Assembly: GCF_020520425.1 (NCBI RefSeq)
Contig: NC_079487.1
Span: forward strand, 5,069,501 to 5,133,500
Direction of reading: 5' to 3'
DNA from: Spinacia oleracea
Taxonomy: Eukaryota > Streptophyta > Magnoliopsida > Caryophyllales > Amaranthaceae
DNA length: 64,000 bases
The notes beneath the pieces were generated by a model. The model was not told where the DNA came from, did no database searches, and saw only the letters and a program-made list of their open reading frames with translations. Made by a program: the position numbers and the translations under genes. Positions 23,090 to 34,419 of this stretch are shown here, one piece after another; position 1 is the first letter of the stretch; each line of letters starts with the position of its first letter.

Positions 23090-23174
23090 GCTAATTTATT
23101 AATTTCCAAGTTTTAAGAGAGGTTGAAGATCGAAAATGATGGGATTGTGTTACTTTTATTGTAAACTCAAGACA

Positions 23175-23184
23175 TTTCTATATA
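23175..23184 (-). promoter_or_regulatory. TATA box of the CER2-like gene
   Basis: CTATATATAG lies about 90 bp upstream of the start codon on the minus strand, a usual spacing for a short plant 5' UTR. Confidence 0.6.
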
Positions 23185-23234
23185 TAGAGATATCTAATTA
23201 CTCTTTTATTGTAAACTCAATATATTAATTTATT

Positions 23235-23935
23235 ACGTAAAAAAGTAGTTGTGAAACTTAGCATTAAATTTCATAATTATAGCTATAAATGAAATGCCGT
23301 ACATGCATTAACGTGGGGGTTGGGAAACGTTTCCTATCTACCCTAGTTATGGTCCCAATTGCGAGGTTATTGCTTAAATCTACTCCCTTCGATTTTTTCA
23401 TATTATTATCGAAGGAAAAATAATTACAGTCGGATTTGGACTCATAGATGACCAGCTTGTATTCTTGTAATGTTGTTGAGTGGTATGTAATTACCATCGA
23501 ATTTGGGTTTAGATGTGATGAGCTAAAGCGACATGTAATATAGTCTGCTACGCGATTGGTTTCTCGATAATCGGTGTGAGATGAAGAAAAATACCTAAAA
23601 AGTAGTTGTATGTTACAATAATGAAACTTAGCATTGAATTTCATAGCTATGAATGAAATGTAGTGCATGCATTAACGTGGGGGTTAGAAAATGTTTCATA
23701 TCTACCCATATGGTTCCAATAAGGGATAGGCATGGGGCGGGTCCAGTGAGATCCAGATTCGCCCAAAATCTATTGGGTTTGATAAAATTCAGATTCATAC
23801 CCAAGTTTAATGGTCTGGCAAGTATTATCAATGCACGTATTGATCATGTACTATTATTTGATATTTTCAATATATACCACGAGTTTAGATCCGCCCTAGA
23901 TTCAATGGTCTCAAATAATAAAACTCGAACCCTAT
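23235..23935. repeat. Degenerate direct repeat upstream of the CER2-like gene
   Basis: A segment starting GAAACTTAGCATTAAATTTC and running through CATGCATTAACGTGGGGGTT (about 23248-23340) is repeated at about 23620-23710 with substitutions and small gaps. Shorter matches to flanking parts (GCTTAAA with CTACTCCCTTC; TTTTCAATAT with CACGAG) appear again at 24650-24700 and 26540-26605. This suggests a third copy, split by the Helitron and the hAT-like element. Small frames here are not conserved and are not called. Confidence 0.65.
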
Positions 23936-23999
23936 AAAAAAGGTGGATCCATCTAGGATTTGGGTTCTAGACCATGCTAGCTCATATCTTTAGTTCCAA

Positions 24000-24638
24000 T
24001 CTATACTAATATATTAAAAGGCGTTGTGGAAAATGTATATGTGTCACGTAGTTCTCTCCTCACGCCACATCATCCATTCACCATGTATTATGTAATGGAC
24101 AACCAAAAATCAATACAATGAGGTTCGAACACCAGACCTCCAGTTTGGATGATAATTCTCATTACCATCTTAACCAACCACCAATTGTGGTTTATCTCTT
24201 CACATTAATTTATAAATAAATGTTCACATGAAATCTATAACAAATAAATTTTTATGTGCTTTTTAATTTCTATGGACTATTTTGAAAAGGAAAAAAATTA
24301 AAGTATTATGACAAACATGAAGAAATCTGATGTCATAAGTTTCATAAGAATCAACTATAGGATTGTCTTACATAGCTGCATATATATCTAATTTGGTGTT
24401 TATTAATTTGACGCACTTAGTTCCACGAGAAAACAAATTATACAAATTGTAAGATGATATGATTGAAAACTTACTTGCCATGATAAATGACTTAGCGTGC
24501 CTGTGTAGTTGACGAACTTAACGAATATTTTTCATTATAGAGAATACAAGTATTTTGGTCAAATATTGAGCTCAAGAAAAATCTAAAACTTTAGTTATTC
24601 AATGTAGCAACCGGGGCATCGCCCGGGCCACACACTAG
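24000..24638 (+). mobile_element. Non-autonomous Helitron
   Basis: Begins TCTATACTAATATATTAAAA and ends GGGCCACACACTAG. It therefore has a 5' TC, a 3' CTAG (CTRR type), and a GC hairpin (CCGGGGCATCGCCCGG, 24611-24626) about a dozen bases before the end. The insertion lies between A (23999) and T (24639), the A^T target preferred by Helitrons, and there is no target duplication. At 639 bp it encodes neither Rep nor helicase. It interrupts the degenerate repeat upstream of the CER2-like gene. Confidence 0.85.
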
Positions 24639-24786
24639 TTACGTGGTTAATTATTGCTTAAAACTACTCCCTTCATCTCATACGAAGTATTATTATTGCA
24701 TGAAGTAAAAACTTATTACAATCGGTTATGGGAATATGAGATGACTTGTAATACTACCGGGATTCATAAGTAACAACATCATCTAC

Positions 24787-26476
24787 TAGGGCTGTCAAAT
24801 CTCAACCCGAACCGTTGAACCCGCTGGGTTAATCTGATTCGTTAAGAACCCGAACCGTTAATAACCCGTTAGTTGGAACCCGAAAACTAACCGAACCGAT
24901 AACATTCAACCCGAACCCGAACCGTCTCGAAAATATTAAACCGATTAAGACCCGATACCCGATAACAAACCGGCATGCGTCAACCCGAAACCGTTTCTAC
25001 CCGAACCGAATTGACCCGAAAACCGTTAATGACCCGATTTATTTCAACCCGAACCGTTTCAACCCGGGGAAAACCCGTTCACAACCCGAACTGTTTCAAC
25101 CCGAACCGTTTACAACCCGAACTGTTTCAACCCGGACCGTTTACAACCCGAACCGTTTACAACCCGTAACCCGTTTACACCCCGTTTAATTCAAACCGTT
25201 CATAACCCGCCTCAAAAATAAGTTTTTATTGAAATATTTTCCGTCAAATCAAACAGAGCCGAAATGCTAAGATATCAAATGATATAATTCGTAAGCAATT
25301 GTACTTCTTAAACATTTATAAACAAAAGATATAATTCAATGTGCGTTGTTCAACCGAGTATTCGAACTGTTGTTTATCAACCGACTAAGTAACTAAACAT
25401 GTTCTTTATTAGATGTATTTCCAATATAGCTATATTATTGTATAGTTATAGGCTTGTAGAATTGAATGTGCACTCTTTTATTGACTCGTATTCAACTGAC
25501 TAATCGTCTAATGGATCATTAAACTAAATTGATCTAATTCAATACCTTATAAGCTTATAAGCTTGTAACTTAAGAACTAATCGAAAAACTATGCTATTTT
25601 AATTGAATCGACTTAATTCATTACCAATTGAACTTGTTTGCCTCGTTTCGTTAATAAACATGTTAGTCTCGTTGTTGTTTAAACCAATATGAATATATGA
25701 CAAACTTGTATTTACAAACTTTACAAATTCATTACGTATTAATTCATCATTATCGATTATTAATTACTACATTATTAGTATTTAGTTCATCAATACATAT
25801 TTCGTAATACTCTAGCATGGTGGGGGAGGGCATAGATGATTTTGATTCCATTTGAATCATTTGATTGGTAAATATTACATGACATAATAAAAGACATTGA
25901 CAGACTTTTCTTAATTAAGTTTAAGAAATTAATTGGATAGTGAACATTACTACATTAGTTGTTCGTCAAAAAAGAAATAACATTAGTTGTGATTTTAGTA
26001 ATAACTCGACATTGTTTGTAATTTGTATCCGAATTGATCTGACTAAACATGAACCCGACCCGATATGATTCCGACCCGATTACAATCCGGCTAAACCCGT
26101 TAACAAACCGAACTGAATTGACCCGACCCGACTACAAACCGACCCGATCTGACCCGACCCGGTATGAACCCGACCTGATATGAACCCGACCCGTTATGAA
26201 CCCGACCCGATATGAACCTGAACCGATATGAACCCGACTTAACCCGTTTATGACCCGACCAGGTATGAACCGACCCGATATGAACCCGACCCGATATGAA
26301 CCCGACCCGATATGAACCCGACCCGATATGAACCCGTAACACATAACCCGAACCCGAACCGAACCGTTAATTTTTCAACCCGACCCGAACCGAACCGATA
26401 ACAAAATAAACCGATTTCAACCCGAACCAATGAACCCGAACCGAAACAGAACCGATGACCCGATTTGACACCTCTA
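24787..26476. mobile_element. Non-autonomous hAT-like element carrying AACCCG arrays
   Basis: Short inverted ends TAGGGCTGTCAAATC (left) and TAGAGGTGTCAAATC (reverse complement of right) differ at two positions. ATCTAC flanks both sides (24781-24786 and 26477-26482). The outer parts (24800-25210 and 26040-26470) are simple sequence built on AACCCGAACCG, changing to ACCCGACCCGATATGAACCC on the right. The centre is ordinary AT-rich DNA. No transposase is encoded. The flanking match is 6 bp rather than hAT's usual 8, so the class is tentative. Confidence 0.65.
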
Positions 26477-26482
26477 ATCTAC

Positions 26483-27039
26483 TTATGTGACTTGTGATCG
26501 AGACCAATTACTATATTATTTACACCCTGCATAGTATTACTTAAAATATCAATGCACTTATGTACGTCACGTACTACTATTTGATCTTTTCAATATCACG
26601 AGACACGAGTTATCACATGCATGCATGTCAATTTTAATTTATTACAGGATATTTAATTTGATACTCCCTCTATGATTTTTTTCATTTTGTTGTTTCTCGT
26701 TTCCTTGATGTTTTTGTATCCTTAATTTACTTTATTATGTGAATTGTTGCTTGTCTTGGTTAATAACATGTGATAGAACCACGACATTAGCGTAAACTTT
26801 TACATTCCCCGTTTTTAATTTCGTGAATTATATTTCTCATAAATAACTCAAATTACAATATATCAACGTTGATTCCATTCTTTCGATCGAGGAATCTTTG
26901 GTTTGGACTTTGGATGAAGAATTGTACATCGGATACCATCGGATAATCTCCCGTTTGTCCTTGCGGACAAGGCTCTAATAGAATGATAATCTAAACTTTA
27001 CGCCCAAAAAAAGGCGATTCCTTCCCCGACCCACAATAT
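26483..27039. other. AT-rich spacer, no gene seen
   Basis: Contains a relic of the upstream degenerate repeat (TTTTCAATATCACGAG near 26590) and a one-sided MITE-like CTCCCTCTATG near 26665 without a matching partner. Nothing else is recognisable. Confidence 0.5.
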
Positions 27040-27333
27040 TTGTATAAACAATATATCTTTGATCTATTTGCTTTAGTTGACCTAATTAAACCGAAAATTG
27101 TGAATGAATCAAGCTGTATTAAGAAAAATAGTTGTCGATCTCAAAGTTATAATGATGTTATGATTTTAGACTTGAAGAATAGTCTTGAGTCAAAGGGGTT
27201 GTTAGTGAGTAATGGACGTCTATTGCATGTTCGACGTTGTGCCTACATCATTAATTTGCTTGTTCAATCCACCTTGAAGCTTATTGAAAGCATTTTGGAA
27301 GACATTAATTATGAGGTTGGTGAGATTAATTGA
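27040..27333 (+). pseudogene. hAT transposase fragment
   Basis: An open 97-codon stretch whose second half (LLHVRRCAYIINLLVQSTLK, then IESILEDI) resembles the conserved HVRCCAHILNLIV block of plant hAT (RICESLEEPER-type) transposases. The first half lacks the BED zinc finger, and the expected upstream and downstream domains, including the dimerisation region, are absent. It is most likely a short relic. No terminal repeats were found around it. Confidence 0.65.
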
Positions 27334-27639
27334 TATTAAAATATCTTTTTATAGAAATATTTTTATGACACCGTTCAAAAGAATTTCAATTTGGTGAAAA
27401 GAAAACTCCATTTGGATCTGAATTTTTGTTGCAATTTAACTTTTCTTATGCTTGTAATGTGTTAATTACTTCGTATATTATAAGGAAGTGTTTATTCATT
27501 TGGGGTCAATGAACAATTATTTCAACCCTTTTGTGCCTACGGATTCCGAGCATATATAGTAAATTTTTTGTTGTTCACACATTTTTATAACTTCTTTTTA
27601 TAACGTAACATGTATGTTTTTCTTCTTCTAAGACTCCTA

Positions 27640-28549
27640 CTTGTCACGAGCCATCTCTAAATATCCCTCACCAAGGCAGCAAGGCTACAAGAGGCGTCGC
27701 TTGGGCACTATCTCTAGGCGACAAGGAAACAACATGGGCCATGTACAGGGGCGCCCATGGGCGTTCGCTGCAGGAGGAGTACCCACCACGTACCTATATA
27801 TAGAGGATTATTTTGAATTAGCCATAAATTCCTAGTGAACGCCCACTTGACAGTAACGTAATAATGAGTTGTCTGGTGGGCCAAACAAGCATGAATCGGA
27901 CCAAACTTGGGTGTCCAACCTATTTTATCCCAATAAAGATAATTGTTGGGCTAGAATTGGGTTTTGAGGACTGCAAGGCCGCTATGGTGCAACAAGCTTC
28001 TCGGGATGCCTCCGGAAGGTTCTAGAGGGCTCTTGGGCATTCTAGCTTAGCTTTTTGTAGAGGGTTAGCATGGATGACTATAGAAAACCCTTGAACATAT
28101 TCTTATAGTATTTTCTAGACGCCTCCTTGTATTTTCTGGTTCCTTTGGAGATGACCTAGAACTTTCTAGAGAGCAATAGAAGAATCCTTTGAAGGAGCAT
28201 CGTAGAGACATCTAGACTAGAAGTCTCTAAGGCTTCAAGGGTCTATAAATAGGCATTGGCATTCATTTGTACTGGTCATTAAACACTATTATAATTCTCT
28301 GACGCAATACAAAGCATTATTTTTAAAATACAACATCTGGAAGATCTGCTTGACATTTAAATTTTTAATTAAGTGGTCATAATTTTGAAAGTTTAGACTA
28401 ATTTAAGGTGTTAATTTGGAAATAAATTTAATAAGGTGGTAAAATTTAAAAAACTGAAATTTGTAAGGTGGTAATTATGAATAAAATCCCAAGTTAGATT
28501 TGTAACGCTTTATTTTCTGATAACGAGGGATTAGATTGAGGGTGCTTTT
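27640..28549 (+). other. Unassigned repeat-like DNA with a TATA box
   Basis: No convincing gene. A TATAAATAG motif at 28244-28252, followed about 40 bp later by CATTCATTTGTACTGG, looks like the promoter part of an LTR. Several GGTTCTAGA/TTCTAGA stretches are consistent with an old LTR fragment. I could not find matching TG/CA ends or target duplications. Confidence 0.35.
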
Positions 28550-29532
28550 GTAGTTGTAGGTGACTTTCTTGAGATCCTTTCCTCTTTTCCGGGACTTGGA
28601 ATGCTTTTCCGGGGAAAAAAAATTGTTTTTGTAATGTAGGTTTTAGAGACTTGACCAAATTCGTTTGAAAGTGGCCTAGTGCACCAAAGTTGGACCGATT
28701 TATCGAGAAGCATGATTTGCAAGAGTTGACTTGATTTTTTACAATCAACCTTAAGGGGAGCCAACTACGAGAATCATATTGTACAAAGTTAATAGGTTTT
28801 TGAACATTAGAAAATCGAAATTCAAAGGGAATGGCTATCCCTACTGCTTTGAATATTGAATTTCGAAAGGATTCGCCACCAACATTTAAAGGCCCAATTG
28901 GAAAGACTACGACTCTCGGATAAGGTATTGGAATCGAAACCTAATAGAGATCCGGGTTTCAGAACGAGGCACTTATTTAGAAATGATTTTAAGAAAAATC
29001 CTAGCATGATACTACTTTGGTGATTTGCATGCATATTAGAACATTGAATTGCTAGAATTGGTGATTGCTTCGCTTTAGTAAAATTTAAGGGAACCTAGGC
29101 CGGTTCGTCCAAAAAATTATCTTGTTTAAGCGTGATCGAACTTTGTAGATTTTTGGATTTAGCGTGTGAGGTGATGGAAGTAATAAAAACGTAAAGAAAA
29201 TCATCACAAAATATTGTAAAGGGTATAAATAAAAATATACACCATATAGAAGGACTAGGTGTGATACCACCTAAAAGGACTAGGTGTAACACCACCTAGA
29301 AGGACTATGTGTAATAACTTGAATGAATTGTAAAGGTGCGGAAATTGAAATAAGCGATTAAATAAGAAAGTTAAAGCATAAATAATCGAAATTGCATGAA
29401 GAACTTGAAATGTGCATGCTTGGAGACTTGGAATTCGAAGGGAAAATAATGTTCAAGTGTGACATATTTTCCCTTGAATGCTTCCAAAATTTGTATGAAT
29501 CTACTTTAAAATGAGGTTGCTCATTAAAAAGT

Positions 29533-30370
29533 GTTATAAAAGACGGGGGAATCAAGGAGGAAACAGAAGCCCACTAACATAAACCAAGTGAGGTTCCATC
29601 CCAAAACCAATTGGCAATAGGAGGAGTAGCCCACTTAGGTTATAAACTAGACGCTCTTTGCTTAATCTTTCGATGTGGGACACAATACTCACACTTACTT
29701 TCTAGCAAATCCCCCCTTAAGTGTAAGTCACTCACCCTTGAACAGAATGGGCTAAAGCACCCAGACCCTAACCACTGACACTAACAGACGGGCTATAACT
29801 GGAGCAAGCCCACGGACAACATTGTTTAACATGGTGAATAGCCTAACTACTCAAAAGCTCATCTCTAATACCAATTTGTTATAACAGACGGGGGAATCAA
29901 GGAGGAAACAGAAGCCCACTAACATAACCCAGTGAGGCAATAGGAGGAGTTGCCCACTTAAGTTTTAAACTATAAGCCCTTTGCTTCATCATTCGATGCG
30001 GTACACAATTACTCACACTTAATTTCTAACAAATCCCCCCCTTAAGTGTAAGTCACTCCCCCTTGGACAGTATGGGCTAAAGCACCCAGACCCTATCCAC
30101 TTAAGAGACACCAACAGACAGGTCATAATTGGAACAAGTCCACAGACAACGGTGTTAACAGATGGTGCAATAACCCAAGAGATCAAAAGCCCAACTCTGA
30201 TGCCAATTTGTTATAACAGACAGGGGAATCAAGGAGGAAACATAATCCCACTAACATAACTTAAGTGGGATATTCCTCCTATTGCCAATTAGTTTTAGGA
30301 TGCATGGAACCTCACTTGGGTTATGTTAGTGGGATTATGTTTCCTCCTTGATTCCCCTGTCTGTTATAAC
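29533..30370. mobile_element. Fold-back element with internally duplicated arm
   Basis: The left end GTTATAAAAGACGGGGGAAT and the right end (reverse complement GTTATAACAGACAGGGGAAT) start long inverted arms of about 150 bp. AAAAAGT flanks both sides (29526-29532 and 30371-30377). The arm sequence with CAAGGAGGAAACAGAAGCCC appears three times in direct order (about 29545, 29895 and 30225) and once inverted at the right end. The rightmost pair forms a near-perfect hairpin at about 30207-30370. Long arms suggest a MULE-like or fold-back transposon; the 7-bp flank does not settle the superfamily. Confidence 0.75.
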
Positions 30371-31339
30371 AAAAAGTATCATTGATTTTGTACTTGAAAT
30401 AAAAGATTGAACTTGAATATTGAACTTGAATATTGACGTTGAATATTGAATCTTGAAATTAGGAGGATAAATATTCAAAAGAAAGGATGGTTTAAGTTTT
30501 GAAAAATCTCAACTTTGATGTGCTCCAAATACTGAAAATGTTCTAGTTCAAAGAGAGTTTGCACTTATTTAAACATCCTTGAACTTTGAATGATTGAACA
30601 TGAAACTTGAAGTTCATGAGTTCTAGTTTGAAAAAGGGTTTGAACTTCTTCAAACATCCTTGAACTTTTGCAAAATTAGGGTTTTGGAAAAATTGTATAA
30701 TATGATGATGTTGTAAAGAGAAATTTCAAGAGTGAAATCTCATTTACTTATCATATTTTCGAAAATAGTTTGTAAAGATTAAAGCTTGAACTTGAAATAA
30801 GAGTATGGAAGATCATTTGAAGGGAATGTCAAGAATGAAATCCCTTCAAATGTTACTCTTTTATAGCATTTTCCTAGAATCATATAAGTCATGAACTCAT
30901 ATGAACATCCTTGGAAGCTTTGCAAAATTGAAGAAAATAAATGCAAAGAAAGATAGAAGCTTTAGATTTGGAAGAGTTCTTGGAAATTTAAGAATTAGGT
31001 GTTGATTAATCTCTAAGCTTGGTTTTCCGAATTTCTTAAGACATTAGAACATTAAACTTGTAGTTTGAAGTGTTTTTTTTATTGAATTTTGAAGAGTTTG
31101 GATGATTGAACTTTGAAGAGATTTGAAGAGTTTTGTGTTTGGAAATGGACAGAGATTCGCTACTTTGATTTCGTGTGTTGTTGCCTTCCTTTGTGCGTGA
31201 AAATGAGGGGTATTTATAGGAGAAATGGTTGGGCCAAGACAAACCTGCACCAGGCATACATGGCATAGTGCTCCAGACGCTAATCCTTGTTGTTAAAATA
31301 ATGCCTTGAATCGGTCAAACCCTTTACTACAACGCCCCA

Positions 31340-32084
31340 GCACGGGGATCTTGCTAGTGCTGCAAATGCACATCTGCCTGTTGCTTATGCACCTAAGCCT
31401 GCTGAGGAGAAGGATTACATGTCTCGAGTTCCCTATGCTAGTGCAGTAGGAAGCTTGATGTATGCAATGGTCTGCACTATACCTGATCTTGCACAGCCTG
31501 TTAGTTTTGTTAGTAGGTTTATGGGTGAACCTAGAAAGGAGCATTGGCAAGCTGTGAAGAGGATTTTTCGGTACCTAAAAGGTACATCTGATGTTGGTAT
31601 CATTTATGGAGGTGATACAGAGTGTTTGGTGATAGGGTTATTAGACTCTGATTATGCTGGAGATGTTCACAGTAGAAGATCTATGACTGGTTATGCTTTC
31701 GCTCTTGGTGGTTCAGTTGTCAGTTGGAAAGCTACTTTGCAACCTACGGTGGCTTTGTCTACTACAGAAGCAGGGTACATGGCCTTGACAGAAGCAGAAA
31801 AAGAAGGAATGTGGTTGAAAAGGTTGGTCAATGATTTGGGTCTACATCATGATCAGGCTATAGTGTACTGTGACAGTCTCAGCGCAATCTATTTAGCTAA
31901 AGATCAAGTCTGTCATGAGAGGACTAAGCACATCAATGTAAGGTATCATTTTCTGAGAAGTGAGAAGAGAATTAAGGTGAACAAAGTGGGTACTGCTGAT
32001 AACCCAGCTGATATGTTCACCAAGCCGGTTCCACATAGCAAGTTTCAACACTGTTTCAACTTGCTAACTGTTAGGAGTTATTGA
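31340..32084 (+). pseudogene. Copia RT end and RNase H fragment
   Basis: An open frame carrying the end of reverse transcriptase (VPYASAVGSLMYAMVCT) and the complete copia RNase H. It shows DSDYAGD near the start, STTEAGYMALTEAEKEG (most copia proteins have AEY rather than AGY), YCDSLSAIYLAKD, HERTKHINVRYHFLR and the terminal NPADMFTKPVPHSKF. The stop is at 32082-32084. Gag, protease, integrase and most of RT are missing, so it is not functional alone. The frame is open through the whole fragment, which suggests the deletion is not very old. Confidence 0.85.
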
Positions 32085-32198
32085 TTTCCCTTTTGAGGGA
32101 AAATTCTAAGGTAGAGGAGTTTCTGGTACGTCTAGCGTTATAATGGTGCGTCTGGTACATCTGTTATTTGTGAGAGGATTCAAGTCAAGGTGGAGATT

Positions 32199-32501
32199 TG
32201 TTAGAATAATGCCTTGAATCGGTCAAGCCCTTTACTGCAACGCCCCAGCACGGGGATTCGTTGTTCTTGACTAGGGTTTTCTGTTTTGGGCCTATTGGGT
32301 TTTTCCGCATCCGTCTAGAGAGTACTATATAAACTCTCTAGGTCATAACCTAGTTGTATTCAGTAATATGTACTCCTCGAGATCAATAAAACTTTCCTCC
32401 CCTCTTCCTGTGGACGTAGCTAACACACTGTTAGTGAACCACGTTAAATCTCTGCGTTCTTTATTTATGTTTTTTAATCTTTTTTTGCATCCGTTATAAC
32501 A
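32199..32501 (+). repeat. 3' LTR of the deleted copia element
   Basis: 303 bp, starting TGTTAGAATAATGCCTTG and ending CGTTATAACA. It contains a TATA-like ACTATATAAACTC near 32325. The truncated first part of the partner LTR lies at 31291-31350. Confidence 0.85.
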
Positions 32502-33206
32502 CTTGTCCTACGCCAAGGGCCAACGCTATCCTGCTCCAGGCGAACCTGCACGCATCCAGACAACTGTAGTCGTCCTTGCGGTGCGTTGGTGGCCCAAGGT
32601 GGTTGTACAATTCCTTCCTTTTGTCTTGGTGCTTAAGGAATCTGATTACGTCTTTGAAAGCGGCGTTTTTTAGGAATTTTATGATTTTACAAATTGGCTT
32701 TGGGTTTTGCTGATTTTTCTCGGTTTTGTGGGTCGGTGTCCGAGATGCTTTTGTGGGTCGGCGCCCAAACTTGAAATGATTTATATGATATTGAGTAGAA
32801 ACGTGCCTCAGAGACTAATCGTGGCATCCTTTGCGCGAGATTTTACTTGGATTTTGAAATTGTATCTTGAAAATGTGTTTGATCTTGAATTGGGGTCCGA
32901 GATTAGGATTTGGATTTTGGACCCAAGGATTTGTATTTTTGAATTGGAAGTTCGGATTGGAAATCAAACTTGGGGATTGAATTTGCAGGGCCTTGAATTA
33001 GGAATTGGAATTGGAATTTTGGAGTTAGAATATGTTTGATTTGAAATTGTGTTTGTTTTGGAATTTGTACTTAAGTTTTGAACAAAAGTTCTGAATGGAA
33101 TCGAATTATGTCATTTGCAACTGGTCGCTTGCACTTGGATATTGATCGACCAAATCTATTGGCGTCATTGGACTCAAGGGGAAAAAAATTAGGTGTCTAC
33201 AGTAGT

Positions 33207-33896
33207 ATTTTAGAAAACTTAAGGGTGTGTGTGCCATATCATTTAAATTTTCGTATTTTAATTTCTGCATAGATTTGTTAGCTTAGGGTGCAAGCTTTTG
33301 ATTTAAATGGGTGATACCATGGTGGAACTTGACAACTATGGTGGGCGGTTCTAGTTGTCTAACCTTCACTTGACTTTTGGGCTTGTCCGCGCCCACTTAC
33401 TTGTTCCTATGTAGAGTGATGAGACAATACGTCATGAGGCAGGTGGTCCCTTTTGTAGATACTCCTCTAGCCACGACAACTTTATTACGAAGACATAAGA
33501 TCTCAACTTAGATCGAATACTACGTACATGGGTCTATCGCGTTGGAAAATTATTGTGCGAGAAGCATCTGGTTTTCTAATGAAAATTATAAGTCCTGGAT
33601 GATTGTTGATAGTGTTGAAATGGTTATTGGATGGAATGGTCAATAATAAGAATGACCTGGTTGTGATTTTCGTGGTTATGGATCCTAATTTCAGAGTTCA
33701 GAGAAGGCCAACCAAATGCAAGGCATAAGCATGCTCAACAACGTGAAGATCAAATGTCTCACAAGATACATGTTGCATTAATTGCAGTTGCGTCTAATAA
33801 GGTTGTTAACTCTATGAATTGGAAAAGGGAAAAAAAACATGCATAAACAAAAGGATCAAGTTTGTGCTGTTGAGGTCGTTGTTCCTGTAATCCTGT
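33207..33896. other. Unassigned, possibly a decayed coding relic
   Basis: No intact gene. Near 33580 the plus strand reads NYKSWMIVDSVEMV before stops, and near 33860 a Val-rich run (AVEVVVPVIL) ends at the hAT-like insertion. Together with 34420-34533 these may be pieces of one decayed coding sequence, perhaps LINE-related. I do not recognise it. Confidence 0.25.
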
Positions 33897-34416
33897 TAGG
33901 AGTGTGCACAGGTCCAAAACCGAATAGGACCGGACCGGAACCAGATGGACCTGAATTTTCAAAATTCTTGAACTGAGGACATGACCGGAAAAATCCGGAC
34001 TGGACCGGTCCGGTCCGGTTTTGGACCAGCTTGGACCGACTTTTTTTAATTTTTGAGATTTACGATCTTAAACTCTTCTTTTTCAATTTTATCTTTCTAT
34101 AACTTATATTATTCTTTAAGTATCACATACATCACATCATAAGCTTAATATAAAGAAGATAAAGGCCAATGACCTATAAACAATATCCAAAGTCTTTTGT
34201 GTTGGAGAGGTTAATGTACGTGGGCTGCAAGTTGGGTTGTTCCATCTAGAATTTTTATTTTTTAAAAATATATTATGAGTCAATGGTTCAAACCGGAAAA
34301 TTTCAGGTTGATCGGACCGGACCAGAAACCCAGACTCTCATATTTTCAAGGATTGAGGACTTGACCGAAATTCATTAGTCCAATTTCAAGGCCGAACCGG
34401 ACCGTGCACACCCCTA
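33897..34416. mobile_element. hAT-like MITE
   Basis: Inverted ends TAGGAGTGTGCACAGGTCC (left) and TAGGGGTGTGCACGGTCCGG (reverse complement of right) bound a 520-bp non-coding element. Subterminal GGACCGGACCGG-type repeats lie on both sides. The end sequence TAGGGGTGTGCA is common in plant hAT MITEs. The eight bases on each side do not match, so no target duplication is visible. Confidence 0.7.
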
Positions 34417-34419
34417 TTT

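Larger units (their letters stand above)
31291..32501 (+). mobile_element. Internally deleted Ty1/copia element
   Basis: A small copia element flanked by CTTGT on both sides (31286-31290 and 32502-32506). Only about the first 60 bp of the 5' LTR remain (starting TGTTAAAATAATGCC), fused directly to the RNase H region. A purine tract (AAGGTGGAGATT) and a complete 303-bp 3' LTR (32199-32501) follow. The fusion lies after AGCACGGGGAT, a string also present at the same point of the 3' LTR. Its LTR is unrelated to that of the 1131/47653 copia family. Confidence 0.9.
28555..33201 (-). repeat. Large solo LTR (TGTAGACACC family) with nested insertions
   Basis: On the minus strand it starts TGTAGACACCTAATTTTTTT at 33201 and ends AAAGTCACCTACA at 28555. 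GTAGT flanks both sides (28550-28554 and 33202-33206), and no internal region or PBS/PPT adjoins it, so it is a solo LTR. It spans 4647 bp because it contains a deleted copia element (31291-32501) and a fold-back element (29533-30370). It shares sequence blocks with the LTR at 14809-17148. It encodes nothing credible. Confidence 0.85.

Noticed and set aside
24800..25210. AACCCG-rich sequence as interstitial telomere repeat
   Set aside because: The unit is AACCCG(A)ACCG, not CCCTAAA, and it lies within an element with inverted ends.
26100..26430. Three minus-strand frames with GSYRVGFISGRV-type repeats
   Set aside because: Translation of the ACCCGACCCGATATGA simple repeat; no start context or conservation.
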